Shown piece by piece: positions 20,985 through 30,642 of a stretch of DNA of 64,000 bases. The stretch is from Dama dama (lineage: Eukaryota > Chordata > Mammalia > Artiodactyla > Cervidae): NCBI RefSeq assembly GCF_033118175.1, contig NC_083688.1, forward strand, positions 5,539,001 to 5,603,000, written 5' to 3'. The first letter of the stretch is position 1. Each line of letters starts with the position of its first letter. A program made the position numbers and the translations under genes. The notes under the pieces are model-generated. The model did not search any database, was not told the DNA's origin, and saw only the letters and a list, made by a program, of their open reading frames with translations.

Positions 20985-21345
20985 TGGTGCCGGCCGCCTG
21001 CCTGCCAGGTTCCGGCGAGGATCCAGGGCTGTGAATAGCCCCAGTGAGGCCATCTCAGAGGACCTGCTGGACCCCCCGGAGACCCCGTCTTCGGCCTCCG
21101 CCCCCAGCGCACGGCTGGAAAATCAGGACTGGAGCCTCCTCTTTGGCGCCTCCATCCTGCGCGTTTCTTCCCGCTCGTTTTCCGCCCGGGATTACCGCTG
21201 GGGTTGGGCTTCTGCACACTGCTGTCGCGGAGGCCCCCACACGGGAAGCTTGAAAAACATCTCTCTGAAAGCAGAGAAAGTGTGAGCCGTCAAGAAGGAG
21301 GGTGTGGATGGAGAGACGTCCTCGGAGGAGGGGAAATTTACAGCG
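20985..21345. promoter_or_regulatory. CpG-rich block with an open frame
   Basis: About 26 CpGs by eye in roughly 360 bp (ggtgccggccgcctg, tccgcccccagcgcacgg, ctgcgcgtttcttcccgctc). A plus-strand frame is open at 21031-21285 but matches no family I know and is overlapped by frames on the other strand. It could be an orphan CpG island or alternative promoter. Confidence 0.4.
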
Positions 21346-21439
21346 TTCATTTGGCCGGTTCTGAAGACATGGTGAAACCCACATGGACTGCCTTCCGGAG
21401 CTGAGCGCTGCTATTTCACTGCTTCTAATCGGATGTCAG

Positions 21440-21560
21440 CACCCAGGTGCCTTTGGAGAGTGCCTCTGCCACCCTCTCCTTTGACAGATGAGGAGACTGA
21501 GGCCCCGGCTGCAGGGTGACTTGCCCAAACCCTTACCATGGGACAGAGCCCAGGCGCCAA
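21440..21560 (-). mobile_element. MIR SINE
   Basis: Antisense MIR: ttgacagatgaggagactga, gactgaggccccggctg, then gtgacttgcccaaac and cagagcccaggc. Confidence 0.8.
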
Positions 21561-21649
21561 CCGGGCAGGCAGGGAGTGTTGTGCTGAGGTCTCTGGTCAT
21601 CCCATCAGAGGGCTGAGAAGAGGTGCAATGTCAGGGGCTGCTCAGCTTG

Positions 21650-21775
21650 GCTCCACGTGCCAGTAGCCTGCGATGTGCCAGGCTCTTTCCTTAACACGTC
21701 AAGGACGTCCAATGAGGACAGAACAGAGAGACTGAGTCACTGGTTGAAGGTCACACAGCCCCATGGTGACAGAGA
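21650..21775 (-). mobile_element. MIR SINE
   Basis: Antisense MIR: cgatgtgccaggctctttcc, gagactgagtcactgg, then aggtcacacagccccatgg. Confidence 0.8.
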
Positions 21776-21784
21776 AAGCAATAT

Positions 21785-22015
21785 GCCATAGCAGTTGGGA
21801 ACCCGGCTTCGGAATCCAACATTCTGAGTTTTGGTACCATCGCCCACTGGCCCCATGACCTTAGTCAACCCCGTCCCTTCTGAGCCTCAGTTTCCTCATC
21901 TGTAAAATGAGGGGTAATAACTGTAAAGCTGTTAGGGAGAATCAGTAGGATAGCACATGGAAGGTACTTAGCAGCACCTTGGGATGTATTATGTTTAACA
22001 TATGTTCTAGCATCA
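21785..22015 (+). mobile_element. MIR SINE
   Basis: A well-kept sense MIR: ccccatgaccttagtcaacc, cctcagtttcctcatctgta, aaatgaggggtaataactg, then catggaaggtacttagcag. It lies next to an opposite-facing MIR. Confidence 0.93.
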
Positions 22016-22354
22016 GTATGATGATCATTGCCTGGGTGATTAGGCAGCTATAGCAGGCGTTTGTTGGGTTGGTTGTCAGAGTCTGACCTCTGCATTCCTT
22101 GGGGCGAATGGCCTGGCCCTCTGCGTGTCATCCTGGTGGTGAAGGTGGCAGTGGGAGATAGTCCCTCTCGCAGAGCGGAGGGGGCCTCCACCATCCTGTC
22201 CCTCCCCAGTGCAGCTCACAGCCCTGAGCTGACTGGCTGACAGTGTTCTGAATCTGTGAGCCCTGAGCAATGGTTCTAAGCCAGTCAGCCGCAGGCGGGG
22301 ACTTTCTTTTGTATCACGGTTGTAGCCACATCCTGAGCAGCCGTTGCCTGCAAG
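22016..22354. other. non-repeat stretch
   Basis: No gene or repeat recognised. Confidence 0.45.
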
Positions 22355-22470
22355 CAGGTGCTCATTTATTTATTTAGCCTGTGGCTATCCTGGGAGCACC
22401 GCCCTGCACCAGGCGCTGAGCTGGGGGCCCTGGGAACAGTGATGCTCGTGGCCAGCGCGTCCCGGCTCCC
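22355..22470 (-). mobile_element. L2 LINE 3' end, antisense
   Basis: ttatttatttagcctgtgg followed by gcaccaggcgctgagctgg and gaacagtgatgctcg, the antisense L2 order. Confidence 0.5.
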
Positions 22471-22971
22471 CCATCCCCAGCCTTCCTGAGCCGCCCAGGG
22501 GCCTGCCACTCCCAAGCCCACGTCTCCAGCCTCCCGTTGGCTCAGAGTGACCTGTTCTCCTTCCCATTTCCCCTCTGCTTCCTTCAGCCTGAGCTGACAT
22601 GCCAGAGCCTGGCCAAATCTGGGCAGTGGTGGAACTGTTCCTTGAGCCTGTCTCCAGAGTCAGGGTGCTGGCACCTGGCACCACCCTGCTTCCTGGGACC
22701 CCTGGTTACCCTGGTGTTGAGTGTTGGCGGCCTTCAGAGTGCCTTGGGGAGGACCAACCAGGCCACAAGATTCATCTGAGAACAGGGTATGACCAGCTCT
22801 TTGAGAACGCTACCAAACTGCCCGACATCAGTGGTTTTCAAGCTGTATCTGAGAGCACTGATGCTCGGTAGAGGTACCTCAAGGGAATGGCTGGAGGGCA
22901 GCGGGGTACGTGGGTTCACCTTCCCTCTCTGCCACCATGCCTATTATAACCAGAGTGGCTTTAATTTGCAA
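22471..22971. other. mostly non-repeat stretch
   Basis: No exon recognised. ggttttcaagctgtatctg near 22832 begins a segment that resembles an old interspersed repeat I cannot name. Confidence 0.4.
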
Positions 22972-23010
22972 TTGTTGTTCAGTTGCTCAGTTGTGTCTGA
23001 CTCTTTGTAC
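22972..23010 (-). mobile_element. short Bov-tA/Bov-A 3' fragment
   Basis: Only about 39 bp: gttgttcagttgctcag then ttgtgtctgactctttg, the very 3' end shared by Bov-A, Bov-tA and BovB. Confidence 0.8.
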
Positions 23011-23024
23011 TTTATCTGGGGTAA

Positions 23025-23250
23025 TATTTAAGAAGCATGGGCTCTGGAACAATGCTGCCTGGGTTTGAGTCTTATCCCCAGGGCCTGTGAGCTGCGTAAC
23101 CTTGAACAAGTCATTCAATTCTCCAGAGCCTCAGTTTCCCACCTGTGAAATAGAAGTGATGATACTTCAGAGAGTTGCTGTGAGGACTGAAGGAGTGTGT
23201 GCTACAGAATGCTTGCTGAAGCACTAGCCTGTGGGGAATAGTATCTTTCA
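23025..23250 (+). mobile_element. MIR SINE
   Basis: Nearly full-length sense MIR: catgggctctggaacaatg, gcctgggtttgagtcttat, cctcagtttcccacctgtga, gttgctgtgaggactgaagg. Confidence 0.92.
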
Positions 23251-24346
23251 TAATATACTAATTACTGTTGCTGCCTACCTTACATATTCCACTGCAATAT
23301 TCCATAAGGAAAGCAGAGGCCCTTTTTGATGCTCAAGGAATGGTTGAAAATATCTGTGCACTGTACTCACCTGGGCATGATCCCCTGTACCTGGCTGGTT
23401 CTAGAGTCTCTCTCCAGCACGGTTCTCCTCCTTGGAATGTTCCAGCTCTCACAATCTGCTCTGGATCATGTGAGGAGCCATTCCTTGCTGATGTTCGTGT
23501 TCTGAGCCATTTCGGGGCGTCCGGCCATCTGACCACGTGCAGTAGCAAGTGGCACTTCTGTGGGGTTGAGCGCTCTGGGCAGCCGGGTTCTGGGCTTTTT
23601 CTGTAAGAAGGCCCTTTGGTGCGGGTGTGTGGGCAGCTTCCTTGGATCCAGCGTCTCTTCGGCCCTCGGCGCTCTGCTCCCTGCCCCATGTCAGGAACCT
23701 CCCCCTGAACCTTAGAGGCGAGAAGGACTCTCACCCACCCCTGCCTGGTGAGGCCCCCCTCTCCCCAGCTTGGTCTTGAGGAGGCAGATTTGGACAGTAG
23801 CTCCTCGCTGATGGAGAGCAGTAGAGCCTCTGTTTTCCTCAAAGCTCACCTTTCCCCTCTCTTTGGCCAGAAATCGTGGCCAGGGAGGGGTTCCTGGTGG
23901 TGGGTTAGAAAAGTTCCTGCCTATGCCCACCTGAGCTGAGGTGGACCTCACTGAAAGTCGCACTGACGTCGCTGAAACTTTAGAGCATCACTGAAAGTTT
24001 AGGAGGCTACAACCGGATTTGTTCCATGAATTGAGTGAAAAGGTCTGGAAATCTGAGTATCTTGTCCTTATCCCAACTGCTGTCTCTTGCTGGACTTCCA
24101 CTCTCCTGTCTGAACCAGTTATACCTTTGGGAAACAGAGGTGGCCTCTTGACTTGTTGTAAGTTCGGTGTGAGGTGCTGGGATGTAAAGATGCCCCACTT
24201 GGGGCACGTGGAGCAGAAATCTGACATGCAAATGGATCTCTGCCAAGGACGGTGACGTGGAGTGCAGCTGTGGACTTGAACAGGACAAAGAATATGATGT
24301 AACTGTCAAGCATCCTGAAGAAGGGTGAGAAGATGGGACTTTCTAA
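23251..24346. other. 1.1 kb non-repeat stretch
   Basis: No gene recognised. It holds an octamer ATGCAAAT at 24226-24233 and a small hairpin, TGCCCCA at 24191-24197 with TGGGGCA at 24200-24206. The minus frame 23333-23842 (169 codons) has no recognisable domain. Confidence 0.45.
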
Positions 24347-24359
24347 GAGAAGGTCTCAC

Positions 24360-25066
24360 TTTTTCTTTTTTTTTTTTTTAGGATCTAAAAATAATCACAA
24401 CATACTTTTATTTTTGATGACTTATTTATTCAATATTATTAACTTGTTTGACTGTGTTGGGTCTTAGCTGTGGCACACGGACCTTCACTGCGACATGTGC
24501 GATCCTTCTTTGGGGCACATGGATTCTCTCGTTGTGGCCTGCAGGCTTCGTAGTGGCAGCAGGTGGGCGGAGGTGCTCCGTGGAAAGAGGGATCTTAGTT
24601 CCACAACCAGGGATCAAACCCACGTCCCCTGAATTTCAAGGTGGATCCTTAACCACTGGACCGCCGGAGAAGTCCGTTTATTTATTTTTAATGGGATTAT
24701 AATTGCTTTACAATGTGACGTTACTTTCTGCCATTACAACAACTTGAATCAGCTATATGTACACATACATCCCCTCCCTCTAAAGCCTCCCTCCCACCCC
24801 CATCCCACCCTTTCTGTCATCACAGAGCACCAAGCTGAGCTCCCTGTGTGATACTGCAGCCTCCCACTAGCATCGGTTTTATATGTGGTAGTGTGTATAC
24901 GTCGGTGCTACTGTCTCAGTTCATCCCAGTTTCTCTTTCCCTCCATGTCCACAAGTCCGTTCTCTACATCTGCGTTTCTATTCCTGCCCTGCAGACAGGT
25001 TCATCAGAACCATTTTTTTCTAGATTTCATACTCATGTGCATTAATATACAATATGTGTTTTTCCT
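24360..25066 (-). mobile_element. ruminant L1 3' end with embedded CHR SINE
   Basis: Antisense ruminant L1 3' UTR text runs from 24677 to 25066: tataattgctttacaatgtg, catcacagagcaccaagctg, cacaagtccgttctctac. A T-rich run at 24360-24379 is the poly-A tail. A 13-bp TSD with one mismatch, gagaaRgtctcac, flanks the whole unit at 24347-24359 and 25067-25079. A CHR SINE lies between the L1 3' UTR and the distal poly-A. Confidence 0.88.
24431..24677 (-). mobile_element. CHR-type SINE inside the L1 insertion
   Basis: Antisense CHR: gttgggtcttagctgtggc, aaccagggatcaaacccacg and ttaaccactggaccgccgg at the head. ttatttatt occurs on both sides (24422-24430 and 24678-24686) and could be its TSD, but it is low-complexity. 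Alternatively the SINE was carried by L1 3' transduction. Confidence 0.88.
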
Positions 25067-25199
25067 GAGAAAGTCTCACCTTTAATGCTGAGGAGTCAAG
25101 GGATCTTGTCTAAAGTTAACACATGAAGAAGTAGAAGTACGATATGTGGGTATGTAATGACCAGGAGAACTAAGACAAGAAAGAATGATAATCAGTCCC

Positions 25200-25410
25200 A
25201 AAGAGTGTTCACCGCATACCAGGTGTTGTTCTAAATGTGCGGGGATTCACTGAATCCTTAAAGGCCGACACTGTTATTGTCACCCTCATTTCGTGGAGGG
25301 GGAGACTGAGGCACAGAAATGTTAAGTGACTGTAAAGGGTGGGTATTGAATCCAAATCCTAGGATATCTGACCCCCAGAGGCTATAATCACTTCTTAACC
25401 ATCCAAAATC
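25200..25410 (-). mobile_element. MIR SINE
   Basis: Antisense MIR: cataccaggtgttgttctaa, gagactgaggcacagaaatg, ttaagtgactgtaaagg and ttgaatccaaatcctagg. Confidence 0.9.
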
Positions 25411-25561
25411 TGGCCTCTCACAACTTCAAAAAAAGTTTTCTGGATAATGTAGCTGGGGTCGGCTAAGAGGGAGAGACTACTTCTTTTCCTTCTTTACTCT
25501 TTGCTACTAACATATTTGTTCCTATTTGCATGAATTACTTTGTTTCAACACATATACAAGT

Positions 25562-25802
25562 AAACCCCAAAGAGCACTAATTCCAAGTCAGACAAAGACA
25601 GTTCCTGTCCTGGTCTTGCTGCTTCCTGGTTGTGTGTCTTGAAATAAACTACTTAACTTCTCTGCCTGTTTCTTCCTTTGGGAAATGGGGATGAAAAAAA
25701 AAAAGCTGATAAAAGTGGAAAAATCTTAGGAAGCTCCTGGAGGCAGATCACTGAGCGCAGAGTCTGGCCCCGAGTGAGCGCTCAAGAAATGTCTGCTTCT
25801 AT
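25562..25802 (+). mobile_element. MIR SINE
   Basis: Sense MIR: aattccaagtcagacaaag, ttgtgtgtcttgaaataaac, cttcctttgggaaatgggga and gagtgagcgctcaagaaatg. An A11 run has grown after gggatg. Confidence 0.85.
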
Positions 25803-25817
25803 GAGGCACAGAGCAGC

Positions 25818-26170
25818 GGAACCCGGGGAGGCTTCTCAGAGGAGGTGGGGGTTGAATTGGTTCTTGAAGGATGTGTAAGAGTGCGCCAGGTGGAAGGGCA
25901 GTCCAGGCAGAGTGAGCATGGAAGTCTGGGATTGTGTGTGTGGTGTGGGGATCCACATATTATTCAGGAGGCCTGGAAGGTCAGATGGGAGCTGATGGGG
26001 GAAGTGTCTGGGGTTCAGACCTGGGAGCATTGCAGGGCCTGGTCATGTAGCACCTTGAAGAGTTAAATTTATCCCGAGGACAGCAGGGGCCTGTGGAAGG
26101 GTTTGAGCAGGGCAGTGACCTGGTTGGCTTTAAGTGGTAGAAAGAGCGCTCAGCTATTCCAGGGAGAGTG
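25818..26170 (-). mobile_element. L2-like LINE fragment, antisense
   Basis: aggaggtgggggttgaattg, agtccaggcagagtgagca, gggcctggtcatgtagcacc, aaatttatcccgaggacag and gggtttgagcagggcagtga follow antisense L2 internal order. Confidence 0.65.
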
Positions 26171-26774
26171 GGCTCAAGGGGAGACCCGGAAGCCCATAGC
26201 TGTCGTCCAGGTGATGAGGCCCGGAAGAGGGAGATGGGGTATTGGTGGTGCCCTCTGCCCTGCGCCAGGCAGCCTCTGCTGTGGTCCCAGCTGGTCAGGG
26301 TGGCCAGGATGACCTCCGCCTCACAGCTCGAGGCCGCTGCTCTGAAGGCCCACGGAGCTGGCTGGAAAAGAGGCTGGCTCCAGCCTGCAAAGGGGAAGCA
26401 GAAATATTTGCTCAGCTGCAAAGACAAGCTCACAAAGTCTTTCCTTCCACACAAAGGGGGATGACACTGGCCTGGGGTAGGGGGTCTATCACGTCCTCCC
26501 CTCACTCTCCAGGGTCTGCCCCTCCCACATCAGGCCTTGGAGCTGATCAGAAACCATGTCCTTCCTCCCCCGGCCAAGCCCTCTGAGGTCTGAAGTCAGC
26601 AACCGTGACCCCTTTCCTCCTTTTCTTCTCTCATCACACCCGCCCCCCCAATTCTTTCATCTTTCCTCGTGTGACGATGACTGACCTTTATTTTTATTTT
26701 TAGAGAAAAGTCCAGATTCAGCAGTCATTGATTCCAAACTTTTTTTTTTTTTTTTTCAAACTGGCTGACACAGA
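26171..26774. other. non-repeat stretch ending in a T-run
   Basis: No gene recognised. A T-run of about 17 bases lies near 26739-26756. Frames up to 174 codons overlap on both strands. Confidence 0.45.
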
Positions 26775-27320
26775 TGAAGCATCATCAGAGTTTAGAGCCA
26801 GGACTTTGATGTGAGGTGGCCTGAGCTTGAATCTCAGTTTGGCCGCCTCTCTGTTGTGTCACCTCGGGCAAGTCGTGGAATCTCTCTGAGTCGAAGAGAT
26901 CCTCAGAACCCCTTTCTCAAAGGGCTGTTATAAAGATTAAATGAGGGACTTCCCTGGTTGTCCGGTGATTAAAAATCCACCTGCCCATGCAGGGGACACC
27001 GGGTTTGATCCCTGGCCTGGGAAGATCCCATGTGCCAAGGAGCAGCTAAGCCCGTGAGCCACAACCGCTGAGTCCATGCTCTGAGCCCGTGCTCTGCATC
27101 GAGGGAAGGACTGCAATGAGAAGCCCGTGCACTGAAGCTAGAGAGTAGCTCCCACTCGTTGCAACTAGAGAAAGCTTGCGCGTGACAGTGAAGACCCAGC
27201 ACAGACCAAGAATAAACAAGTCAACAAAAAAAGTTTTAAAAAAGATTGAATGAGTATTTCCAAAGCACTAGGACAGTACCTCGTGCCTAGTAGGTGCTCA
27301 ATAAATGCTGGCGAACATTT
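26775..27320 (+). mobile_element. MIR SINE split by a CHR insertion
   Basis: 5' part 26775-26944: gcttgaatctcagtttgg, tgtcacctcgggcaagtcg, gggctgttataaagatt. 3' part 27241-27320: agtacctcgtgcctagtagg and tgctcaataaatgctgg. The two halves join in order once the CHR SINE is removed. Confidence 0.93.
26945..27240 (+). mobile_element. CHR-type SINE
   Basis: Sense CHR: gggacttccctggttgtccg, gggtttgatccctggcctgg, and an A-rich tail ending aacaaaaaaagttttaaa. A 13-bp TSD with one mismatch, aaagattRaatga, lies at 26932-26944 and 27241-27253. Confidence 0.95.
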
Positions 27321-27389
27321 TCTGTGTCTCTGGACAGCTCAGGATTTTTTCCGTTTCCTCAAACACCATGGTCCCTTGGCAGCTGTCCA

Positions 27390-27930
27390 CTCGTCGATTG
27401 TGACCTTGACTTCAGGGTGGGCAAACACCAAGGTGGCCTCAGTGATCCTTGCTTCTTGCTCTCAGACCTCACGTCCTCCTCTCCCCTTGAATGTACTTGC
27501 TTCAAGTCAACCAAGTACAGAAGACGTGGTGGGAAGTCACCTCCACGATTATGTTACACGAGATCCTCGTTTGCTTCTTGCTAGACGCTCTGCCTTGCTA
27601 GCTTGGACAGAGCCAGCTGCCGTGTTGTGAGCTGTCTAAAGAGAGGCCTGTGTGATGAGTGCTGAGGGTGGGCTCCACGGCTGGCAAGACAGCTCAGAGG
27701 GAGCTGCAACCTGCCAACTACCACGTGAATTTGCAAGTGGATCCCTCCCCTGTGATGAGCTCCCAGCCCAGCCCACATGGTGATTGCAGCCCTCCAAGGT
27801 ACCCAGCTGAGCCATGCCCAGACTCTGACCCACAGAAACTCTGAGTTAACAAATGCCTATTGTTTTAAGGGCACTAAGTTTGTGGTACTCTTGTTAATGT
27901 AGCAGCGGACAACTCACACAACTTCCAGAG
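27390..27930 (+). mobile_element. probable old LTR (MaLR/ERVL type)
   Basis: The 3' half is typical of old mammalian LTRs: agactctgacccacagaaac, then a degraded polyadenylation region with ttgttttaagggcactaagt and a terminus near gtagcagcggacaactcac. The 5' half is tentative. Confidence 0.5.
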
Positions 27931-28049
27931 GTGCATTAGGGCAAAACCACAGTGGGCTGGCCAGATTGCAAATTCATTAAAACAGCTGGTGCGGCAGCGG
28001 GGGTGCACAAGTTGGCTCCGCTGACAACGATAATCATCAAGGATTGATT

Positions 28050-28225
28050 GTTTTCCCTGTTCCTTGCTCTGTGCCAAAACATTTATAGGTGCTGTTTCAT
28101 CTCGTTTTCACCCCGACCTTATGAACAATAGCTATGACCCCATTAGGCAGACGGCAAAACTGAGGTTTAGAGCAGTTCAGCCGCTTGCTCAAGACCGAGG
28201 GTAAAAGTCTCAGAGACTGGCTGAC
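28050..28225 (-). mobile_element. MIR SINE
   Basis: Antisense MIR: acatttataggtgctgtttc, ccccattaggcagacggc and aaaactgaggtttagagcag. Confidence 0.85.
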
Positions 28226-28314
28226 CCAGGATGGATGATTGAGACATAGAAAGCTCCCTGGGCCCACCCGCGACCCTGTAGCAGGGTCTGAATTCTGTGT
28301 GGAGGGCACTCTGC

Positions 28315-28440
28315 CAGACCTGACTTTGTGTGGCTCTGCAGCTTCTTAGCTAGGTAAGTTTGGGCAAGACACTACCCCTCTCTGAGCCCTTTTCTTCCAG
28401 AATGTGAAACTGATGATACCATCTTGATGGTTAGATTTGT
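28315..28440 (+). mobile_element. MIR SINE
   Basis: Sense MIR: gctctgcagcttcttagcta, gtttgggcaagacactaccc, ctctctgagcccttttcttc. Confidence 0.75.
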
Positions 28441-28444
28441 GCAG

Positions 28445-28908
28445 GAGACCACTAGCTGTTCCTCACCACTCCCCAACTCTTTTCCCTTTATTAATAGACT
28501 CCCCTATTTGGCCAAGTGCATATATGCATGTCTAAGACTACATTTCCTGGTCTTTGTAGTGAGGTCAGGCCATTGAAATATGAGTGGAAGTGAGGCAGGC
28601 AACCTCGGGATGCCAGCTGCCTGCCTGCCATGCTCCCCGTCCCTTCCCTGCTGGCTGGAAGCTGGTGGGAGGCTCATGATGATGGGCAGCTTTTACTGTG
28701 TTGATGAGGGTGACTCCCTGGGAAACGGAGGAGCAACAAGACAGAAGATGTCTGGGAACCGAGATAATCTTGGGGAGCTGGCCCACACCCCTTGTACCTT
28801 TGTCTATCTTTGGACATGAGAGAGAAGCAAGCCCCCTACCTGCTGGACCACTGTATGTCAGGGCCGTTTTGTCTCAGTGGCAGAGCCTGTGTCCAGACTC
28901 TTACAGAT
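28445..28908 (+). mobile_element. possible old LTR-type repeat
   Basis: Pieces in order resemble an old mammalian LTR-like family: gaggtcaggccattgaaat, gtggaagtgaggcaggcaac, gagcaacaagacagaagatg, gacatgagagagaagcaagc. The subfamily is unknown to me. Confidence 0.4.
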
Positions 28909-29259
28909 GACAAATGCAAAGTCCTTCGTAAGCAAACAGAGTCCGCTGCCCTGCATCCTGTGGGTGGGGGTGGGTGAAGATCACAGAGGGGCAGAGGGAC
29001 TTCTGCTGACCTGTGACCCTCCTCTTGGCACCTCTGAGGGTAGGAAATGGGGGTTCTCTTAGAGCCAGACCCATGTCCCCAAATTAGATTCACGTTCTGC
29101 TCATGGGCAGTTTTAGCTGGTTTCCCCTGAATTGCTTGAGTCTTACCCCAAAGCAGTGCAAAAGCAGAGACCCACAGGTCAGGCCTTCGGGGGGGTTTCA
29201 TGTAGATACCCCCCATCTCCCCAGTTCCCTTCATTTCTCCAAACCTGTTTGATTCCCTG

Positions 29260-29260
<1 letters not shown>
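28909..29260. other. non-repeat stretch
   Basis: No gene or confident repeat between the LTR-like segment and the CA microsatellite. Confidence 0.45.

Positions 29261-29310
<50 letters not shown>
29261..29310. repeat. (CA)25 microsatellite
   Basis: Fifty bases of uninterrupted CA. The uninterrupted length makes length polymorphism likely. It produces long His-Thr or Val-Cys frames that are artefacts. Confidence 0.98.
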
Positions 29311-29312
<2 letters not shown>

Positions 29313-29945
29313 GGGCGGCTTAAACACACTAATTTATTGTCTCAGTTCTGGAGGCTGGAAGTCCAAGATCAAGCTGTTGGCAGGGTCTAGTCCTTCTGTG
29401 AAGTGCGAGGGAGATGTTCCATGTGTCTCTCCTGGCTTCGGGCGGTTTGCTGCCCATCTTTGATGTCCTTGGCTTATAGAGCATCACCCTGATCGCTGCC
29501 TTTATCTTCACACAGTGTTCTCCCTGTGTGTGTGTCTGCATCCATATTTCTCCTTTTTATAAGGACAGCCATCGTATTGGATTAGGGCCTAGCCCACTTT
29601 AGTAGGACCTCCTCTGAACCAATTGGAATCTGCCGGTCAATGCAAGAGACGCGAGAGACGCAGATTAATTCCCCGGGTTAGGAAGATCCCCTAGAGGAGG
29701 GGAAGATCCCCTGGAGGAGGAGATACTGCTCAAGTATTCTTGCCTGGAAAATTCCATGGACAGAGGAGCCTGATGGACTAGAGTCCATGGGGTCGCAGAG
29801 TTGGACACAAGCGAGCGACTGAGCACACACACACATCTTAACCGGTTACATCTGCACTGACCCTATTTCCAAATAAGGAAATTCTGAGTTAGGACTTTAC
29901 CAGAGGAATTGTGGGGAGAGATACAATTCAAATCATAACACTCTC
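29311..29945 (-). mobile_element. MLT1-type MaLR LTR split by Bov-tA
   Basis: Antisense MLT1 text: tttattgtctcagttctgg, aggctggaagtccaagatca, tttataaggacagccatcg, attggattagggcctagccc. After the SINE it resumes: gttacatctgcactgaccct, atttccaaataagg, ttcaaatcataacactct. Confidence 0.85.
29632..29832 (+). mobile_element. Bov-tA SINE within the MLT1 LTR
   Basis: Sense Bov-tA lacking its first bases: ccccgggttaggaagatcc, a 20-bp local duplication around gaagatcccct (about 29680 and 29702), ttgcctggaaaattccatgg, ggacacaagcgagcgactg, then a CA tail. Flanking similarity (gaatctgc and acatctgc) suggests a decayed TSD. Confidence 0.9.
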
Positions 29946-30314
29946 TGCAGGCTTTCCCTGTGGCTGGGGTTTCTCACAGCTTGGTGGCTGAATTCCAAGA
30001 GGGAGCAGCCCCAGAGCAAGTGTTCAGAGAGACACAGGTGGAAGCTGCAAGGTTTCTTTTGACCTACTCTTTGAAATCACACAGTGTCCCTTCTGCTGTA
30101 TTCTGTGGATCAGAAGCGAATCACAGGCCAGCACAGATTCAGAGGAGGGGATCACTCCAGGGCATGAATACCGCAAGGTAGGTTGGGAACGACATTTGGA
30201 AATAAGCCATCCCAGTCCCATGGCAAGCTCATGCATCTCCTGCACCCCAGATGAACGTGCCTTCTCTTCTCTTTTTGTCCAACCTGGGTCACTCATTGGG
30301 CTTGGCACAGAGGT
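29946..30314. other. possible old interspersed repeat, unassigned
   Basis: ttctcacagcttggtggctg, aattccaagagggagcag, gctgcaaggtttcttttgac and ggaggggatcactccagg resemble a widespread mammalian repeat (LTR-like). I cannot name it. No exon was seen. Confidence 0.35.
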
Positions 30315-30330
30315 AGTGGCTTAATAAGTT

Positions 30331-30434
30331 TTTTAAGCCTATGCCTTCTCCAGCAGATCTTCCTGACCCAGGAATCAAACCGGGGCCTCCGGCATTGCAG
30401 GCAGATTCTTCACCAACAGAATTATCAGGGAAGC
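30331..30434 (-). mobile_element. Bov-tA tRNA-like head, part of a chimera
   Basis: Antisense head only: gacccaggaatcaaaccggg, gcattgcaggcagattcttc, accaacagaattatcaggg, ending directly at a CHR SINE. Its A-rich end (T-run at about 30329-30334) faces the left TSD. Confidence 0.88.
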
Positions 30435-30435
30435 C

Positions 30436-30626
30436 CTTTATTTGGCTGCACCAGGTCTTAATTGCAGCATGCAGGATGTTTTAGCTGCAGTGGGTGGGGT
30501 CTTTAGTTGCAGCATGAGAACTCTTACTTGCAGCACGTGGGATCTAGTTCTCTGACCAGGGATCAAACCCAAGCCCTCTGCATTGGGTATATGGAGACTT
30601 AGCCACTGAACCACTAGGAAAGTTGC
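30436..30626 (-). mobile_element. CHR-type SINE, part of the same chimera
   Basis: Antisense CHR: tttggctgcaccaggtctta, ttgcagcatgagaactctta, accagggatcaaacccaagc, ttagccactgaaccactagg. A 16-bp TSD with two mismatches, agtKgcttaataaRtt, flanks CHR plus the Bov-tA head together at 30315-30330 and 30627-30642. Confidence 0.9.
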
Positions 30627-30642
30627 AGTTGCTTAATAAATT

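Noticed and set aside
25981..26505. 174-codon minus-strand frame
   Set aside because: Its C-terminal third overlaps an L2-like fragment and no domain is recognisable elsewhere.
28836..29327. 163-codon minus-strand frame beginning with repeated VC residues
   Set aside because: The VC run is the translated CA25 microsatellite.
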